Shown: one piece after another, positions 1 through 10,539 of the stretch
Layout of the letters: each line of letters opens with the position of its first letter
How positions within the stretch are numbered: the stretch's first letter is position 1
From: Coenobita brevimanus
Lineage: Eukaryota; Arthropoda; Malacostraca; Decapoda; Coenobitidae
NCBI GenBank assembly: GCA_032717465.1
Contig: CM064713.1
Span: 4,592,001 to 4,656,000 of the forward strand
Length of the DNA: 64,000 nt
Reading direction: 5' to 3'
Made by a program: the position numbers and the translations under genes
Notes under the pieces: generated by a model
Seen by the model: the letters and a program-made list of their open reading frames with translations, nothing else
What the model was told of the DNA's origin: nothing
Database searches by the model: none

Positions 1-2414
1 AATTCCACAGCCACCTCCACAGCCAAAATAAAATTCCACAGCCACCTCCACAGCCAAAATAAAATTCCACAGCCACCTCCACAGCCAAAATAAAATTCCA
101 CAGCCACCTCCACAGCCAAAATAAAATTCCACAGCCACCTCCACAGCCAAAATAAAATTCCACAGCCACCTCCACAGCCAAAATAAAATTCCACAGCCAC
201 CTCCACAGCCAAAATAAAATTCCACAGCCACCTCCACAGCCAAAATAAAATTCCACAGCCACCTCCACAGCCAAAATAAAATTCCACAGCCACCTCCACA
301 GCCAAAATAAAATTCCACAGCCACCTCCACAGCCAAAATAAAATTCCACAGCCACCTCCACAGCCAAAATAAAATTCCACAGCCACCTCCACAGCCAAAA
401 TAAAATTCCACAGCCACCTCCACAGCCAAAATAAAATTCCACAGCCACCTCCACAGCCAAAATAAAATTCCACAGCCACCTCCACAGCCAAAATAAAATT
501 CCACAGCCACCTCCACAGCCAAAATAAAATTCCACAGCCACCTCCACAGCCAAAATAAAATTCCACAGCCACCTCCACAGCCAAAATAAAATTCCACAGC
601 CACCTCCACAGCCAAAATAAAATTCCACAGCCACCTCCACAGCCAAAATAAAATTCCACAGCCACCTCCACAGCCAAAATAAAATTCCACAGCCACCTCC
701 ACAGCCAAAATAAAATTCCACAGCCACCTCCACAGCCAAAATAAAATTCCACAGCCACCTCCACAGCCAAAATAAAATTCCACAGCCACCTCCACAGCCA
801 AAATAAAATTCCACAGCCACCTCCACAGCCAAAATAAAATTCCACAGCCACCTCCACAGCCAAAATAAAATTCCACAGCCACCTCCACAGCCAAAATAAA
901 ATTCCACAGCCACCTCCACAGCCAAAATAAAATTCCACAGCCACCTCCACAGCCAAAATAAAATTCCACAGCCACCTCCACAGCCAAAATAAAATTCCAC
1001 AGCCACCTCCACAGCCAAAATAAAATTCCACAGCCACCTCCACAGCCAAAATAAAATTCCACAGCCACCTCCACAGCCAAAATAAAATTCCACAGCCACC
1101 TCCACAGCCAAAATAAAATTCCACAGCCACCTCCACAGCCAAAATAAAATTCCACAGCCACCTCCACAGCCAAAATAAAATTCCACAGCCACCTCCACAG
1201 CCAAAATAAATGTCCACAGCCACCTCCACAGCCAAAATAAAATTCCACAGCCACCTCCACAGCCAAAATAAAATTCCACAGCCACCTCCACAGCCAAAAT
1301 AAAATTCCACAGCCACCTCCACAGCCAAAATAAAATTCCACAGCCACCTCCACAGCCAAAATAAAATTCCACAGCCACCTCCACAGCCAAAATAAAATTC
1401 CACAGCCACCTCCACAGCCAAAATAAAATTCCACAGCCACCTCCACAGCCAAAATAAAATTCCACAGCCACCTCCACAGCCAAAATAAAATTCCACAGCC
1501 ACCTCCACAGCCAAAATAAAATTCCACAGCCACCTCCACAGCCAAAATAAAATTCCACAGCCACCTCCACAGCCAAAATAAAATTCCACAGCCACCTCCA
1601 CAGCCAAAATAAAATTCCACAGCCACCTCCACAGCCAAAATAAAATTCCACAGCCACCTCCACAGCCAAAATAAAATTCCACAGCCACCTCCACAGCCAA
1701 AATAAAATTCCACAGCCACCTCCACAGCCAAAATAAAATTCCACAGCCACCTCCACAGCCAAAATAAAATTCCACAGCCACCTCCACAGCCAAAATAAAA
1801 TTCCACAGCCACCTCCACAGCCAAAATAAAATTCCACAGCCACCTCCACAGCCAAAATAAAATTCCACAGCCACCTCCACAGCCAAAATAAAATTCCACA
1901 GCCACCTCCACAGCCAAAATAAAATTCCACAGCCACCTCCACAGCCAAAATAAAATTCCACAGCCACCTCCACAGCCAAAATAAAATTCCACAGCCACCT
2001 CCACAGCCAAAATAAAATTCCACAGCCACCTCCACAGCCAAAATAAAATTCCACAGCCACCTCCACAGCCAAAATAAAATTCCACAGCCACCTCCACAGC
2101 CAAAATAAAATTCCACAGCCACCTCCACAGCCAAAATAAAATTCCACAGCCACCTCCACAGCCAAAATAAAATTCCACAGCCACCTCCACAGCCAAAATA
2201 AAATTCCACAGCCACCTCCACAGCCAAAATAAAATTCCATAGCCACCTCCACAGCCAAAATAAAATTCCATAGCCACCTCCACAGCCAAAATAAAATTCC
2301 ATAGCCACCTCCACAGCCAAAATAAAATTCCACAGCCACCTCCACAGCCAAAATAAAATTCCATACCCACTCTCACAGCTAAAATAAAAATCCATACCCA
2401 CTGCCACAGCTAAG
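1..2414. repeat. 31-bp satellite array (about 78 units)
   Basis: Head-to-tail 31-bp units with core CACAGCCACCTCCACAGCC followed by an A-rich AAAATAAAATT stretch. Units are almost identical from base 1 to about 2230; the only interior variant I saw is TGTCC for ATTCC near 1210. Three consecutive units (about 2233-2320) share a C-to-T change giving CATAGCC, one unit reverts, then the last two decay (CATACCC, CTCACAGCT). The array is cut by the left window edge, so its full length is unknown. Its TAA triplets and a period not divisible by three leave no long frame; I see no coding role. Confidence 0.98.
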
Positions 2415-3115
2415 GAACCCTGGAAGTTACTCTAATTTCGGGTGAAACACAAAGACATTAAGTCACAGCAGCCTCAGATATATAATAAATATTTAAATTG
2501 TTTTCAAAAGTCAGTATACTAGCAAATGATGGCAAAGGGAAAAAACTAATACATTATCTTTAAATCGCTATGTAAATAATGCCATACAGTTTATTAGATA
2601 ACTAGGCACATTTAACAGTAAAAAATCTATTAAAGGCAGGATACACAAATTAAAGGTCATCTGCTATCTGGTTTTCAGTTCAACAGTATTTTGTTCACCC
2701 GCTTAAGTTACCATGCTTTAGTTTACACAACTGAAGGAAATTAATAGTATAATAGACCTAATTAAAGTACTCATTTTCAGGACATGCAGTGTTATTTTGG
2801 TCAAGTTAATTCAGGCTGATAAATTTTGTTATATACTTCCCTCTAACAAACAGCCGTGAAAGAACCAACATGTTAACCATCTGCTTTCCTTTGTACTAGC
2901 AATGTTATAAATGAACTTGGGACGAAAAGTTGTTCTTTAGCAGTTACTAAACTATTTTAAATCTGGAAAAGTTTTAGAGATCAGGCAATTTAATTACTAT
3001 GACGCAATTAAAGATGCAAAACGAAAGACACTACGCAAATACAAACAGTCACTTACGGCACCCGAGAAACGCTAGATACATACGGACAGCGTCTTACCCC
3101 GCTCAGAGTTCAGCT
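2415..3115. other. AT-rich DNA, nothing recognised
   Basis: Non-repetitive AT-rich sequence between the satellite and a pyrimidine tract. No open frame, splice pair, RNA motif or transposon terminus could be supported here. Confidence 0.6.
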
Positions 3116-3119
3116 AAAA

Positions 3120-3511
3120 ATGACCCTAACCCAGCCGGAAAGCTCCACCTCACTTTCCTTCTCTCCCCCGTCCCCAGACGTAGTTCCCTCCCTCCACTCA
3201 ACACGCTGGTTTCTTCCATCCCCCTCCCCACATTTCTTCCCCCCACCCGCTGCTTCTCTCCCTACACTCACAGAGTCCTTCCCTTCCCCTCCCTCTTTTC
3301 CCTCCTCTACTTTTCCTCCCCATCCCCAACACTAATAGTTCCATCCATCCACTTACAAAGTCATTTCCTCGAATCCCTTCCTTCCCCCCACCCCTTCTTC
3401 CTCTACCTCCCTCTTTCTCTCTCCAATCACGAGGCCTGTCTCCCCCTTCCCCCCCTTCTCTCACCTCTCGCTCCTTCCCCCACCCCTTTCGTCCTCCTAC
3501 ACCTCCCACTT

Positions 3512-3514
<3 letters not shown>
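3120..3514. repeat. Polypyrimidine C/T-rich tract
   Basis: Strongly strand-asymmetric run of C and T (CTCCCC, CCTTCC) on the + strand. The long frames that cross it are Pro/Ser/Leu-rich on one strand and Gly/Arg/Glu-rich on the other, as expected from composition alone, so no gene is called. Confidence 0.85.

Positions 3515-3557
<43 letters not shown>
3515..3557. repeat. (TA)n microsatellite
   Basis: About 21 uninterrupted TA units directly after the pyrimidine tract. Confidence 0.97.
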
Positions 3558-3561
<4 letters not shown>

Positions 3562-3584
3562 CAAAAATAAAAAATGATTACATA

Positions 3585-3705
3585 TATGTACGTGCGTATG
3601 TGTTTGAAGGTGTGTATGTATATATGCATGCCTGTGTGAATGTATGTATGTATGTATGTATGTAGATAGATAGATAAAGAGATAGATAGACAGATAGATA
3701 TATGG
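3585..3705. repeat. (GTAT)n / (GATA)n tetranucleotide repeat
   Basis: Degenerate GTAT repeats pass into GATA repeats (about 3640-3702), then sequence becomes unique. Confidence 0.85.
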
Positions 3706-3864
3706 TCTTAATGACCGGAGGCTTCGCCCCCAATGGTCGATAGGCAAAAACAAAAACAAAAATATTGATTCTCTTTACACCGTGGTTAGTAGGAAAGAAC
3801 AAGATATGGTCAAGAAGAAGCAGTATGTACAACAAATTAGTGTATGAATGTAGGCTAGTTGTAC

Positions 3865-3868
<4 letters not shown>

Positions 3869-3895
<27 letters not shown>
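3869..3895. repeat. (CT)n microsatellite
   Basis: Perfect CT run of about 13 units. Confidence 0.95.
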
Positions 3896-3899
<4 letters not shown>

Positions 3900-3979
3900 C
3901 ATCTATTTATTAAACAGTACACCTAAACTAGTAATTATTAGACAATATTTTAAGGTAAATATAACACATAAACATTCTG

Positions 3980-3982
<3 letters not shown>

Positions 3983-4039
<57 letters not shown>
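3983..4039. repeat. (AT)n microsatellite
   Basis: Perfect AT run of about 28 units, followed by a short poly-A. Confidence 0.97.
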
Positions 4040-4044
<5 letters not shown>

Positions 4045-4500
4045 GTAAAAAAAAAAAATGCATGCACAAAGTAAGTATGTGGGTGTATGGCTAGATTCTC
4101 CATTTCCGTATTATTCTACTTTCTGCCGATCCTATAAAATTCCTTCAGCTTTTCAATCCTGCAAGGTATTACTTCCTCTCTTGTTCCTGTACGGTAAATG
4201 CCGGAGGATCTGGAGGGTGGGGGAGAGAGCCTTCTGTTGTGCTATCCTTTTCTCTTGCTCCTATAATTATAGTACTGTATTAGTATTAAGGCCGGAGCTC
4301 CTCGAAGAGACTGTAAGGTCTGTGTATCTATGTAACTATCTCTCTCTCTCTCTCTCTCTCTCTGAAATGCCAATGTCCCCCCTCCCTCCTCTCCACCCCC
4401 ACCCCCGTCCACTGCCCATCTCTCCTTCCACCCCCCTCCCTTCCTTGTTCTCCACCTCCCTGCATTCCACAACATTCAAAAATCTATTAATTACACAAAG
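4040..4500. other. Unique sequence with (CT)n and C-rich patch
   Basis: Mixed sequence with a (CT)n run at about 4339-4363 and a C-rich pyrimidine patch at 4370-4455. A 161-residue open frame crosses this stretch but its second half is just the Leu-Ser and Pro repeats; I do not call it a gene. Confidence 0.55.
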
Positions 4501-4746
4501 CCAGTTCTCTCGCGTGTGGGAAAAGAAACAGGATCAGCACTAAACAAAACCATGTAAATGATGACAAATAAATAGGTGATGGTGATGGTGGTGGTGGTGG
4601 GGGGTGTGGTGGGGGTGACAGCAGTAGTAGTAGTGATGGTAATGCTTGTAATGGTGATGGTTGCAGTGGTGGCGATGGTGGTGGTGGTAGGAGTGGTCGA
4701 GTGGTAATAGTATCCTACCTCACAAATTTCCAGCTACAGTCTGTGT

Positions 4747-4780
<34 letters not shown>

Positions 4781-4961
4781 ATATAGAATACCAGAGTTGT
4801 TTCGGCCGTGAGAGGGTTAATGCTGAGTCTTAACTGTATCATGCTTCTCTAACTCACACCCAGCTGAATAAAATCGTCTGGAATTAGAATGTATAAATGA
4901 CTAGAGTTGTTCTAAGGATGTGGGTGTCACGGCATTACCCAGAGTAGGCTGGGATAACAAA
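4501..4961 (+). repeat. Composite tandem unit, copy 1 (short GGT tract)
   Basis: First of two direct copies of a composite unit. The order of landmarks is: TGTGGGAAAAGAAA, a GATGACAAA segment, a GGTGGT tract (about 4576-4700), CTCACAAATTTCC, a (TG)n run (4751-4777), AGAATACCAGAGTTGTTTC, CAGCTGAATAAAATCGTCTG, CTAGAGTTGTTCTAAG and TAGGCTGGGATAAC. The same landmarks recur in the same order in the next unit, so microsatellites and unique segments were duplicated together. Confidence 0.9.
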
Positions 4962-6410
4962 ACCACTTCTCTCTGGTGTGGGAAAAGAAATGAGATGAAC
5001 ACAAAACCATATTACTGATGATAAAAAGAAACATTGACGGTGGTGGTGGTGTGGTGGGGGTAATGGTTGTGGGGGTAATAGTTGAGGTGGTGATGGTGTG
5101 GTGGTGGTGGTTGTAGGGTTGAGGTGGTGGTAGTGGTAGGGTTGTGGTGGTGGTGGTGTGGTGGGGGTAGTGGGTGTGGCGGTGGTAGGGTTGAGGTGGT
5201 GGTGGTGGTGGTAGTGGTAGGGTTGTGGTGGTGGTGGTGTGGTGGGGGTAATGATTGTGGTGGTAGGGTTGAGGTGGTGGTGGTGGTAGTGGTAGGGTTG
5301 AGGTGGTGGTGGTGGGGGTAATGATGGTAGGGTTGAGGTGGTGGTGGTGGGGGTAATGATGGTAGGGTTGAGGTGGTGGTGGTGGGGGTAATGATGGTAG
5401 GGTTGAGGTGGTGGTGCTGGTGTGGTGGTGGTGCTGGTGTGGTGGTGGTAGGATTGTGGTGGTGGTGGCGGTAGGGTTGTGGTGGTGGTGGCGGTAGGGT
5501 TGTGGTGGTGGTGGTGGTAGGGTTGAGGTGGTGGTAGTGGTAGGGTTGTGGTGGTGGTGGTAGGGTTGTGGCGGTGGTGGTGGTAGGGTTGAGGTGGTGG
5601 TGGTGGTAGGGTTGAGGTGGTGGTGGTGGTGGTGGTGGTGGTGGTAGGGTTGAGGTGGTGGTGGTGGTGGTGGTGGTAGGGTTGAGGTGGTGGTGGTGGT
5701 GGTGGTAGGGTTGAGGAGGTGGTGGTGGTGGTGGTGGTAGGGTTGAGGAGGTGGTGGTGGTGGTAGGGTTGAGTTGGTGGTGATGGTAGGGTTGAGGTGG
5801 TGGTGGTGGTGGTGGTGGTAGGGTTGAGGTGGTGGTGGTGGTAGGGTTGAGGTGGTGGTGATGGTAGGGTTGAGATGGTGGTGGTAGAGTTTAGGTGGTG
5901 GTGGTGGTAGGGTTGAGGTGGTGGTGGTAGAGTTTAGGTGGTGGTGGTGGTAGGGTTGAGGTGGTGGTGGTGGTGGTGGTAGGGTTGAGGTGGTGGTGGT
6001 GGTGGTGGTGGTAGGGTTGAGGTGGTGGTGGTGGTGGTGGTAGGGTTGAGGTGGTGGTGGTAGGGTTTGAGGTGGTGGTGGTGGTAGAGTTGAGGTGGTG
6101 GTGGTGGTAGGGTTGAGGTGGTGGTGGTGGTAGAGTTGAGGTGATGGTGGTGGTGGTGGTGGTGGTAGGGTTGAGGTGGTGGTGGTGGTGGTGGTGGTAG
6201 GGTTGTGGTGGTGGTGGTGGTGGTGGTGGTAGAGTTGAGGTGGTGGTGGTGGTGGTAGGGTTGAGGTGGTGGTGGTGGTAGAGTTGAGGTGGTGGTGGTG
6301 GTAGGGTTGAGGTGGTGGTGGTGGTGGTGGTAGGGTTGAGGTGGTGGTGGTGGTGGTGGTATGGTTGAGGTGGTGGTGGTGGTAGGGTTGAGGTGGTGGT
6401 GGTGGTGGTA

Positions 6411-6518
6411 GGGTTGGAGGTGGTGGTGGTGGTGGTAGGGTTGGAGGTGGTGGTGGTGGTGGTAGGGTTGGAGGTGGTGGTGGTGGTGGTAGGGTTGGAG
6501 GTGGTGGTGGTGGTGGTA
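6411..6518 (+). repeat. 27-bp sub-array in the GGT tract
   Basis: GGGTTGGAGG recurs at 6411, 6438, 6465 and 6492, exactly 27 bp apart, with identical GGT filler. A locally homogenised block inside a less regular array. Confidence 0.9.
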
Positions 6519-7160
6519 GGGTTGAGGTGGTGGTGGTTGTGGTGGTGGTAGGGTTGTGGTGGTGGTGGTAGGGTTGAGGTGGTGGTGGTGGTGGTAGGGT
6601 TGAGGTGGTGCTGGTGGTGGTGGTGGTAGGATTGAGGTGGTGCAGGTGGTAGGATTGATGTGGTGGTGGTGCTAGGGTTATTGTGGTGGTGGTGGCAGGG
6701 TTGAGGCTGTGGTAGTAGGGTTGTGGTGGTGGTAGAGTTGAAGTGGTGGTGGTTGCAGGGCTGAGATGGTGGTGGTGGAGGTAGGGTTGTGGTGGTGGTA
6801 GTAGGATTGTGGTGGTGGGTGGTGGTGGTAGGGCTGTGGTGGTGGTGGTGGTGGTAGGGTTGAGACGGTGGTCGTGGTGGTGGTAGGGCTGAGACGGTAG
6901 TGCTGGTGGTGGTAGGGTTGAGGTGGTTGTGGCGGGGTTGTGGTGGTGGTGGTGGTAGGGTTGAGGTGGTGGCGGTGGTGGGGCTGAGGTGGTGGTGGTA
7001 GGGTAGAGGTGGTGATGGTGGTGGTAGGGTTTAGATGGTGGTGGTGGTGGTAGGGTGGTGGTGGTAGGGTTGTGATGGTGGTGGTAGTGGTGGCAGAGTT
7101 GAGATGGTGGCGGTGGTGGTAGGGCTGTGGTGGTGGTAGGGTTGTGGTGGTGGTGGTGGT

Positions 7161-7815
7161 AGGGTTGTGATGGTGGTGGTGATGGTGAGGTTGTGGTGGT
7201 GGTAGGGTTGTGATGGTGGTGGTGGTGAGGTTGTGGTGGTGGTAGGGTTGTGGTGGTGATGGTGGTGATGATAGGGTTGTGGTGGTGGTAGGGTTGTGGT
7301 GGTAGGGTTGTGATGGTGGTGGTGGTGGTAGGGTGGTGGTGGTGGCTGTGGTGGTAGGGCTGTGGTGATGGTAGAGTTGTGGTGGTAGGGTTGTAATGGT
7401 GGTGGTGGTGGTAGGGTTGTATTGGTGGTGGTGGTGGTAGGGCTGTAATGGTGGTGGTGGTGGTAGGGTGGTGGTGGTGGTGGTGGTAGGGTTGTGATGG
7501 TGGTGGTGATGGTGAGGTTGTGGTGGTGGTAGGGTTGTGATGGTGGTGGTGGTGAGGTTGTGGTGGTGGTAGGGTTGTGGTGGTGATGGTGGTGATGATA
7601 GGGTTGTGGTGGTGGTAGGGTTGTGGTGGTAGGGTTGTGATGGTGGTGGTGGTGGTAGGGTGGTGGTGGTGGCTGTGGTGGTAGGGCTGTGGTGATGGTA
7701 GAGTTGTGGTGGTAGGGTTGTAATGGTGGTGGTGGTGGTAGGGTTGTATTGGTGGTGGTGGTGGTAGGGTTGTAATGGTGGTGGTGGTGGTAGGGTGGTG
7801 GTGGTGGTGGTGGCT
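7161..7815 (+). repeat. 327-bp tandem duplication in the GGT tract
   Basis: The segment beginning AGGGTTGTGATGG at 7161 restarts at 7488 and runs through the same irregular succession of motifs (GATGATAGGG, GGCTGTGGTGG, TTGTATTGG). I see one clear substitution (AGGGCTGTAATGG against AGGGTTGTAATGG), so this copy event is recent compared with the rest of the tract. Confidence 0.88.
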
Positions 7816-7853
7816 GTGGTGGTAGGGCTGTGGTGATGGTAGGGTTGTGGTGG

Positions 7854-7963
7854 TGGTTGGGTTGTGGTGGTGGTTGGGTTGTGGTGGTGGTTGGGTTGTG
7901 GTGGTGGTTGGGTTGTGGTGGTGGTTGGGTTGTGGTGGTGGTTGGGTTGTGGTGGTGGTAGGG
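7854..7963 (+). repeat. 17-bp sub-array in the GGT tract
   Basis: About six to seven perfect units of GGGTTGTGGTGGTGGTT. The 17-bp period shifts frame at each unit, giving the repeating Trp/Val/Gly pattern of the artefactual open frame here. Confidence 0.9.
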
Positions 7964-8331
7964 TTGTGATGGTGGTGGTGCTGGTGGGGTTGTGGTGGTG
8001 GTTGGGTTGTGGTGGTGGTTGGGTTGTGGTGGTGGTAAGGTTGTGGTTGGTGGTGTTGGTGGTAGGGATATGGTGGTGGTGTTAGTGGCAGGGTTATGGT
8101 GGTGGTGTTAGTGGCAGGGTTATGGTGGTGGTGGCAGGGTTGTGGTGGTGGTAGGGTTATTGTGGTGGTGGTGGTAATGGTTGTGGCGGCGGTAGTGATA
8201 ATGGTAGTAATGGTTGTGGGTGTAGCGGTGGTTGTGGTAGTAGTAGTGATGGTGGTAATGACAGTAATGGTTGTGGTTGCAGTGGTAGTTGTAGCAGCAG
8301 TTGTACCCCATCTCGTAAATTTCCTCCTAGC

Positions 8332-8376
<45 letters not shown>

Positions 8377-8580
8377 CAAAATCGTCAGGCATAATATAGA
8401 ATACCAGAGTTGTTTCCACCATGAGGGGGTAAATGTCGACAGTCTTAACAATATTACCGGTTCTCTTCTAGGACTTACACGCAGCTGAATAAAATCGTCT
8501 GGAATTAAGTGGATATAATTTCCTAGAGTTGTTCTAAGCATGTCAGGATCGGGGTAATTTCTGGAACAGGCTGGTATAAC

Positions 8581-8871
8581 TGGTTCAACCCGGTCAGCTG
8601 TTCACGCCTACCAGTTTGCCAGTCTGATTTCTCCGTCTGGTGATTGGCTGGCGGTTTTTCTTCCTCCTTCACGCGAGGTGTAGTGAGGCAGTGAGGCAGA
8701 GGCAAAGATTAGTCGTGTGCTGCTTGCTGTTGTGTGTATCGTCCAGTCACCATCCTACCCCGAGCAGAGATTACTGGACTTTTTGGTGTTTGTGGAGTCG
8801 CGTAGCAGCGTGAGGGAGAGGGTGGCCGGAGAGATTGGGTTCTACTTCATTGTAAGGGATCTGGGTATAAA
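8581..8871 (+). promoter_or_regulatory. Possible promoter and non-coding first exon
   Basis: After the composite repeat, the base composition becomes balanced with CpGs. An inverted CCAAT box (ATTGGCT) lies at about 8643-8649, and 220 bp downstream a very strong splice donor reads AAA|GTAAGTAT, with the GT at 8872-8873. No acceptor, start codon or product can be paired with it. Part of this stretch (about 8735-8850) is echoed at 9135-9245, so it could equally belong to a dispersed repeat. Speculative. Confidence 0.25.
8735..8850 (+). repeat. Diverged direct repeat, copy 1
   Basis: Shares a CCAGTCACC start, the block TTGGTGTTTGTG, then AGCAGCRTG and a GAGAG end with 9135-9245. It is diverged, with several small gaps. 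Confidence 0.55.
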
Positions 8872-9640
8872 GTAAGTATCTGACATTTTATCAGCCTTTC
8901 ATGAAACTGTTTCAACGTTTTTTCATTGAACTTTGTTGAATGTTTCGTGGAGCAGTGCCAAGCAATAAATCCAATTTAAATGTTTCATGGTGCAGTCTTG
9001 GGCATTCCATTAACAGCTGACCTTAAAAGAAGCATTTTTCAGTAAAGGATAGTGATAAGTTTCAAATTCTGTCTTTAAAGGTGTAATGCGCCAGTGCAGC
9101 AGCTACACCAGTCGGCCGTCTGCCCGTTGCAAGCACTGACCAGCCACATCACCCTACTAGTGACCGTCAGGCTGGGATATGTTGGTGTTTGTGAAGCCAG
9201 GAAGCAGCATGTGGGTGGACTGCCTGAGAGGTGAAATGTGACCTTGAAGTGGTTGCCTGGTAGGCTGAATATGACGGACAAAATATTATGGAATCACGTC
9301 AGGTGCATTAAATTAGCCCTAGAAGGGTTCGCTCCTTGTGTTTAAAAGATAGATTTTTATGGTGATGCGCTGCAGTGGTAAGCACAGATGACGCCAGTGT
9401 CTCCGGTAATTTTTAACTTTGACACTCTTATCATAAGCTGTATTGTATCGACTGTCAATTATATAATAAACTGTTAATCCTATTCTCTGGATTCTTCCAT
9501 AACCAAAACTGTCTAAATGTGATATTTCGGGTGATTGCTTACACTGTAAAGGTGAAGTGATACTAACAGTAACATTCAAGCTTTCATAATTAGCGCCTGA
9601 ATAAAAGCTTGGTCATTAGCTGCAATAAAATATGGGGATC
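8872..9640. other. Unique sequence with a diverged repeat copy at 9135-9245
   Basis: The only structure I support is the second copy of the 8735-8850 repeat (GGTGTTTGTGAAGCCAGGAAGCAGCATG near 9183-9210, matching GTGTTTGTGGAGTCGCG in copy 1). Open frames here are under 90 codons with no recognisable domain. Confidence 0.5.
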
Positions 9641-9659
9641 CTTGTATGCAGCATGATAG

Positions 9660-9925
9660 GAATGTAATGCTGCATGGTTTAGAAGATTGGTAATGAAAGA
9701 GGATATGTAGGCCCAAAAGGAGATAATCAGAGGGATTAATCTCCTTAAATTAGAGGCCTGGGGGGGAGGAAGGGGGAGCGGTTAGGATTGCAAATGAAGA
9801 TTTGAAGGTTGGAACTTAAGTGTTAGTGCTGGGAGTAAAGCGGACGGATGACTTGGGCATGTGGAGATGGAGGATAACAACATGGTGCAGAAGGCAAAAG
9901 GTGTGAATGTTGGGGCGCCAAAAAA
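9660..9925 (+). mobile_element. LINE tail fragment (RT/endonuclease C-terminal end)
   Basis: Conceptual translation near 9855-9925 gives LGHVEMEDNNMVQKA, which resembles the conserved WFGHVERM...NRMVKK block that ends many RTE-like LINE polyproteins (an intact version is seen at 40.5 kb). The frame is broken by stops and shifts and no ends are visible. A mixed poly-A/poly-G run follows at 9921-9947. Confidence 0.4.
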
Positions 9926-9949
9926 AAAAAAAAAGGGGGGGGGGGGCGA

Positions 9950-10535
9950 AGGTAGCTGCTAAAATTCGAAACTAGAGCTGAGAACTTAAATTCATTAACA
10001 CTTGCACTAATAAATGTTATTTTTCATGTCGCATTACTACATACAGGGCGGTCTGTGACTTTAAACAACTGATTTCTCTTGAGGACGGCTCTGCATTAAC
10101 AATATTTAAACTTTTATGTTATTACCACGGCTACGTCTATGCCCACACCAGCAGACAATGGTCCCCACGACACGCAAGATACTGCCAGAGCTATGTAAGG
10201 ACCACCCAGTACATCAGTGTTTCGAGGATGATGTGGGGAGGGGGGACATCAAGAATAAGATAGAGGGATATAGTGGAGAAATACAGGAGTGTGCGAGTTG
10301 GAGGAGGGGCAACCAAATGACAAAGGGCAGGATGACATGGAGGTTACTTGTCGCCACCCCTTACGGGATCAGGGCGCCTGATTCCAGACAGTGATGGCTA
10401 TACAGACGGAGGAAAGAGTACCTTGGAGGCCTGGGTGTGTAGTTATTCTGGGAGCGAGGGATCCAATCGCTCATCTACATTTTATTGTCCGGGGAGATTA
10501 CTGGAATTGCCCCCCCATGTCATCAGACCCGCCAA
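9950..10535. other. Unique sequence, no product recognised
   Basis: Balanced composition. An open frame of 92 codons (10116-10394, +) has no motif I recognise and no splice context that would support it. Confidence 0.4.
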
Positions 10536-10539
10536 TCCG

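Larger units (their letters stand above)
5039..8305 (+). repeat. 3.3-kb G-rich (GGT)n minisatellite
   Basis: Irregular array built from GGTGGT blocks punctuated by GGTAGGGTTGAGG or GGTAGGGTTGTGG. The + strand is nearly free of C. Regular sub-arrays are visible: 27-bp units near 6411-6518, a 327-bp duplication at 7161-7815 and 17-bp units near 7854-7963. Frames through it encode only Val/Trp/Gly strings. G-runs of three spaced by a few bases recur throughout, so quadruplex or R-loop formation is possible. Confidence 0.95.
4962..8580 (+). repeat. Composite tandem unit, copy 2 (expanded GGT tract)
   Basis: Second copy of the unit, with the same flanks: TGTGGGAAAAGAAA near 4979, a (TG)n run at about 8335-8375, AGAATACCAGAGTTGTTTC near 8398, CAGCTGAATAAAATCGTCTG near 8481 and CTAGAGTTGTTCTAAG near 8522. 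It differs mainly in the enormous inner GGT tract (5039-8305). Flanking segments show scattered substitutions against copy 1, so the duplication is not recent. Confidence 0.9.

Noticed and set aside
4805..4820. AGAGGGTTAA as a piggyBac-type right end
   Set aside because: No left partner with matching ends, and the same position in the sister unit (8425) has lost the TTAA.
9075..9579. Two minus-strand frames of 68 and 86 codons
   Set aside because: No domain, no splice or promoter context, and overlap with a diverged repeat.
10116..10394. 92-codon + strand frame in unique DNA
   Set aside because: Composition is reasonable, but no motif, no start context and no splice site could be defended.
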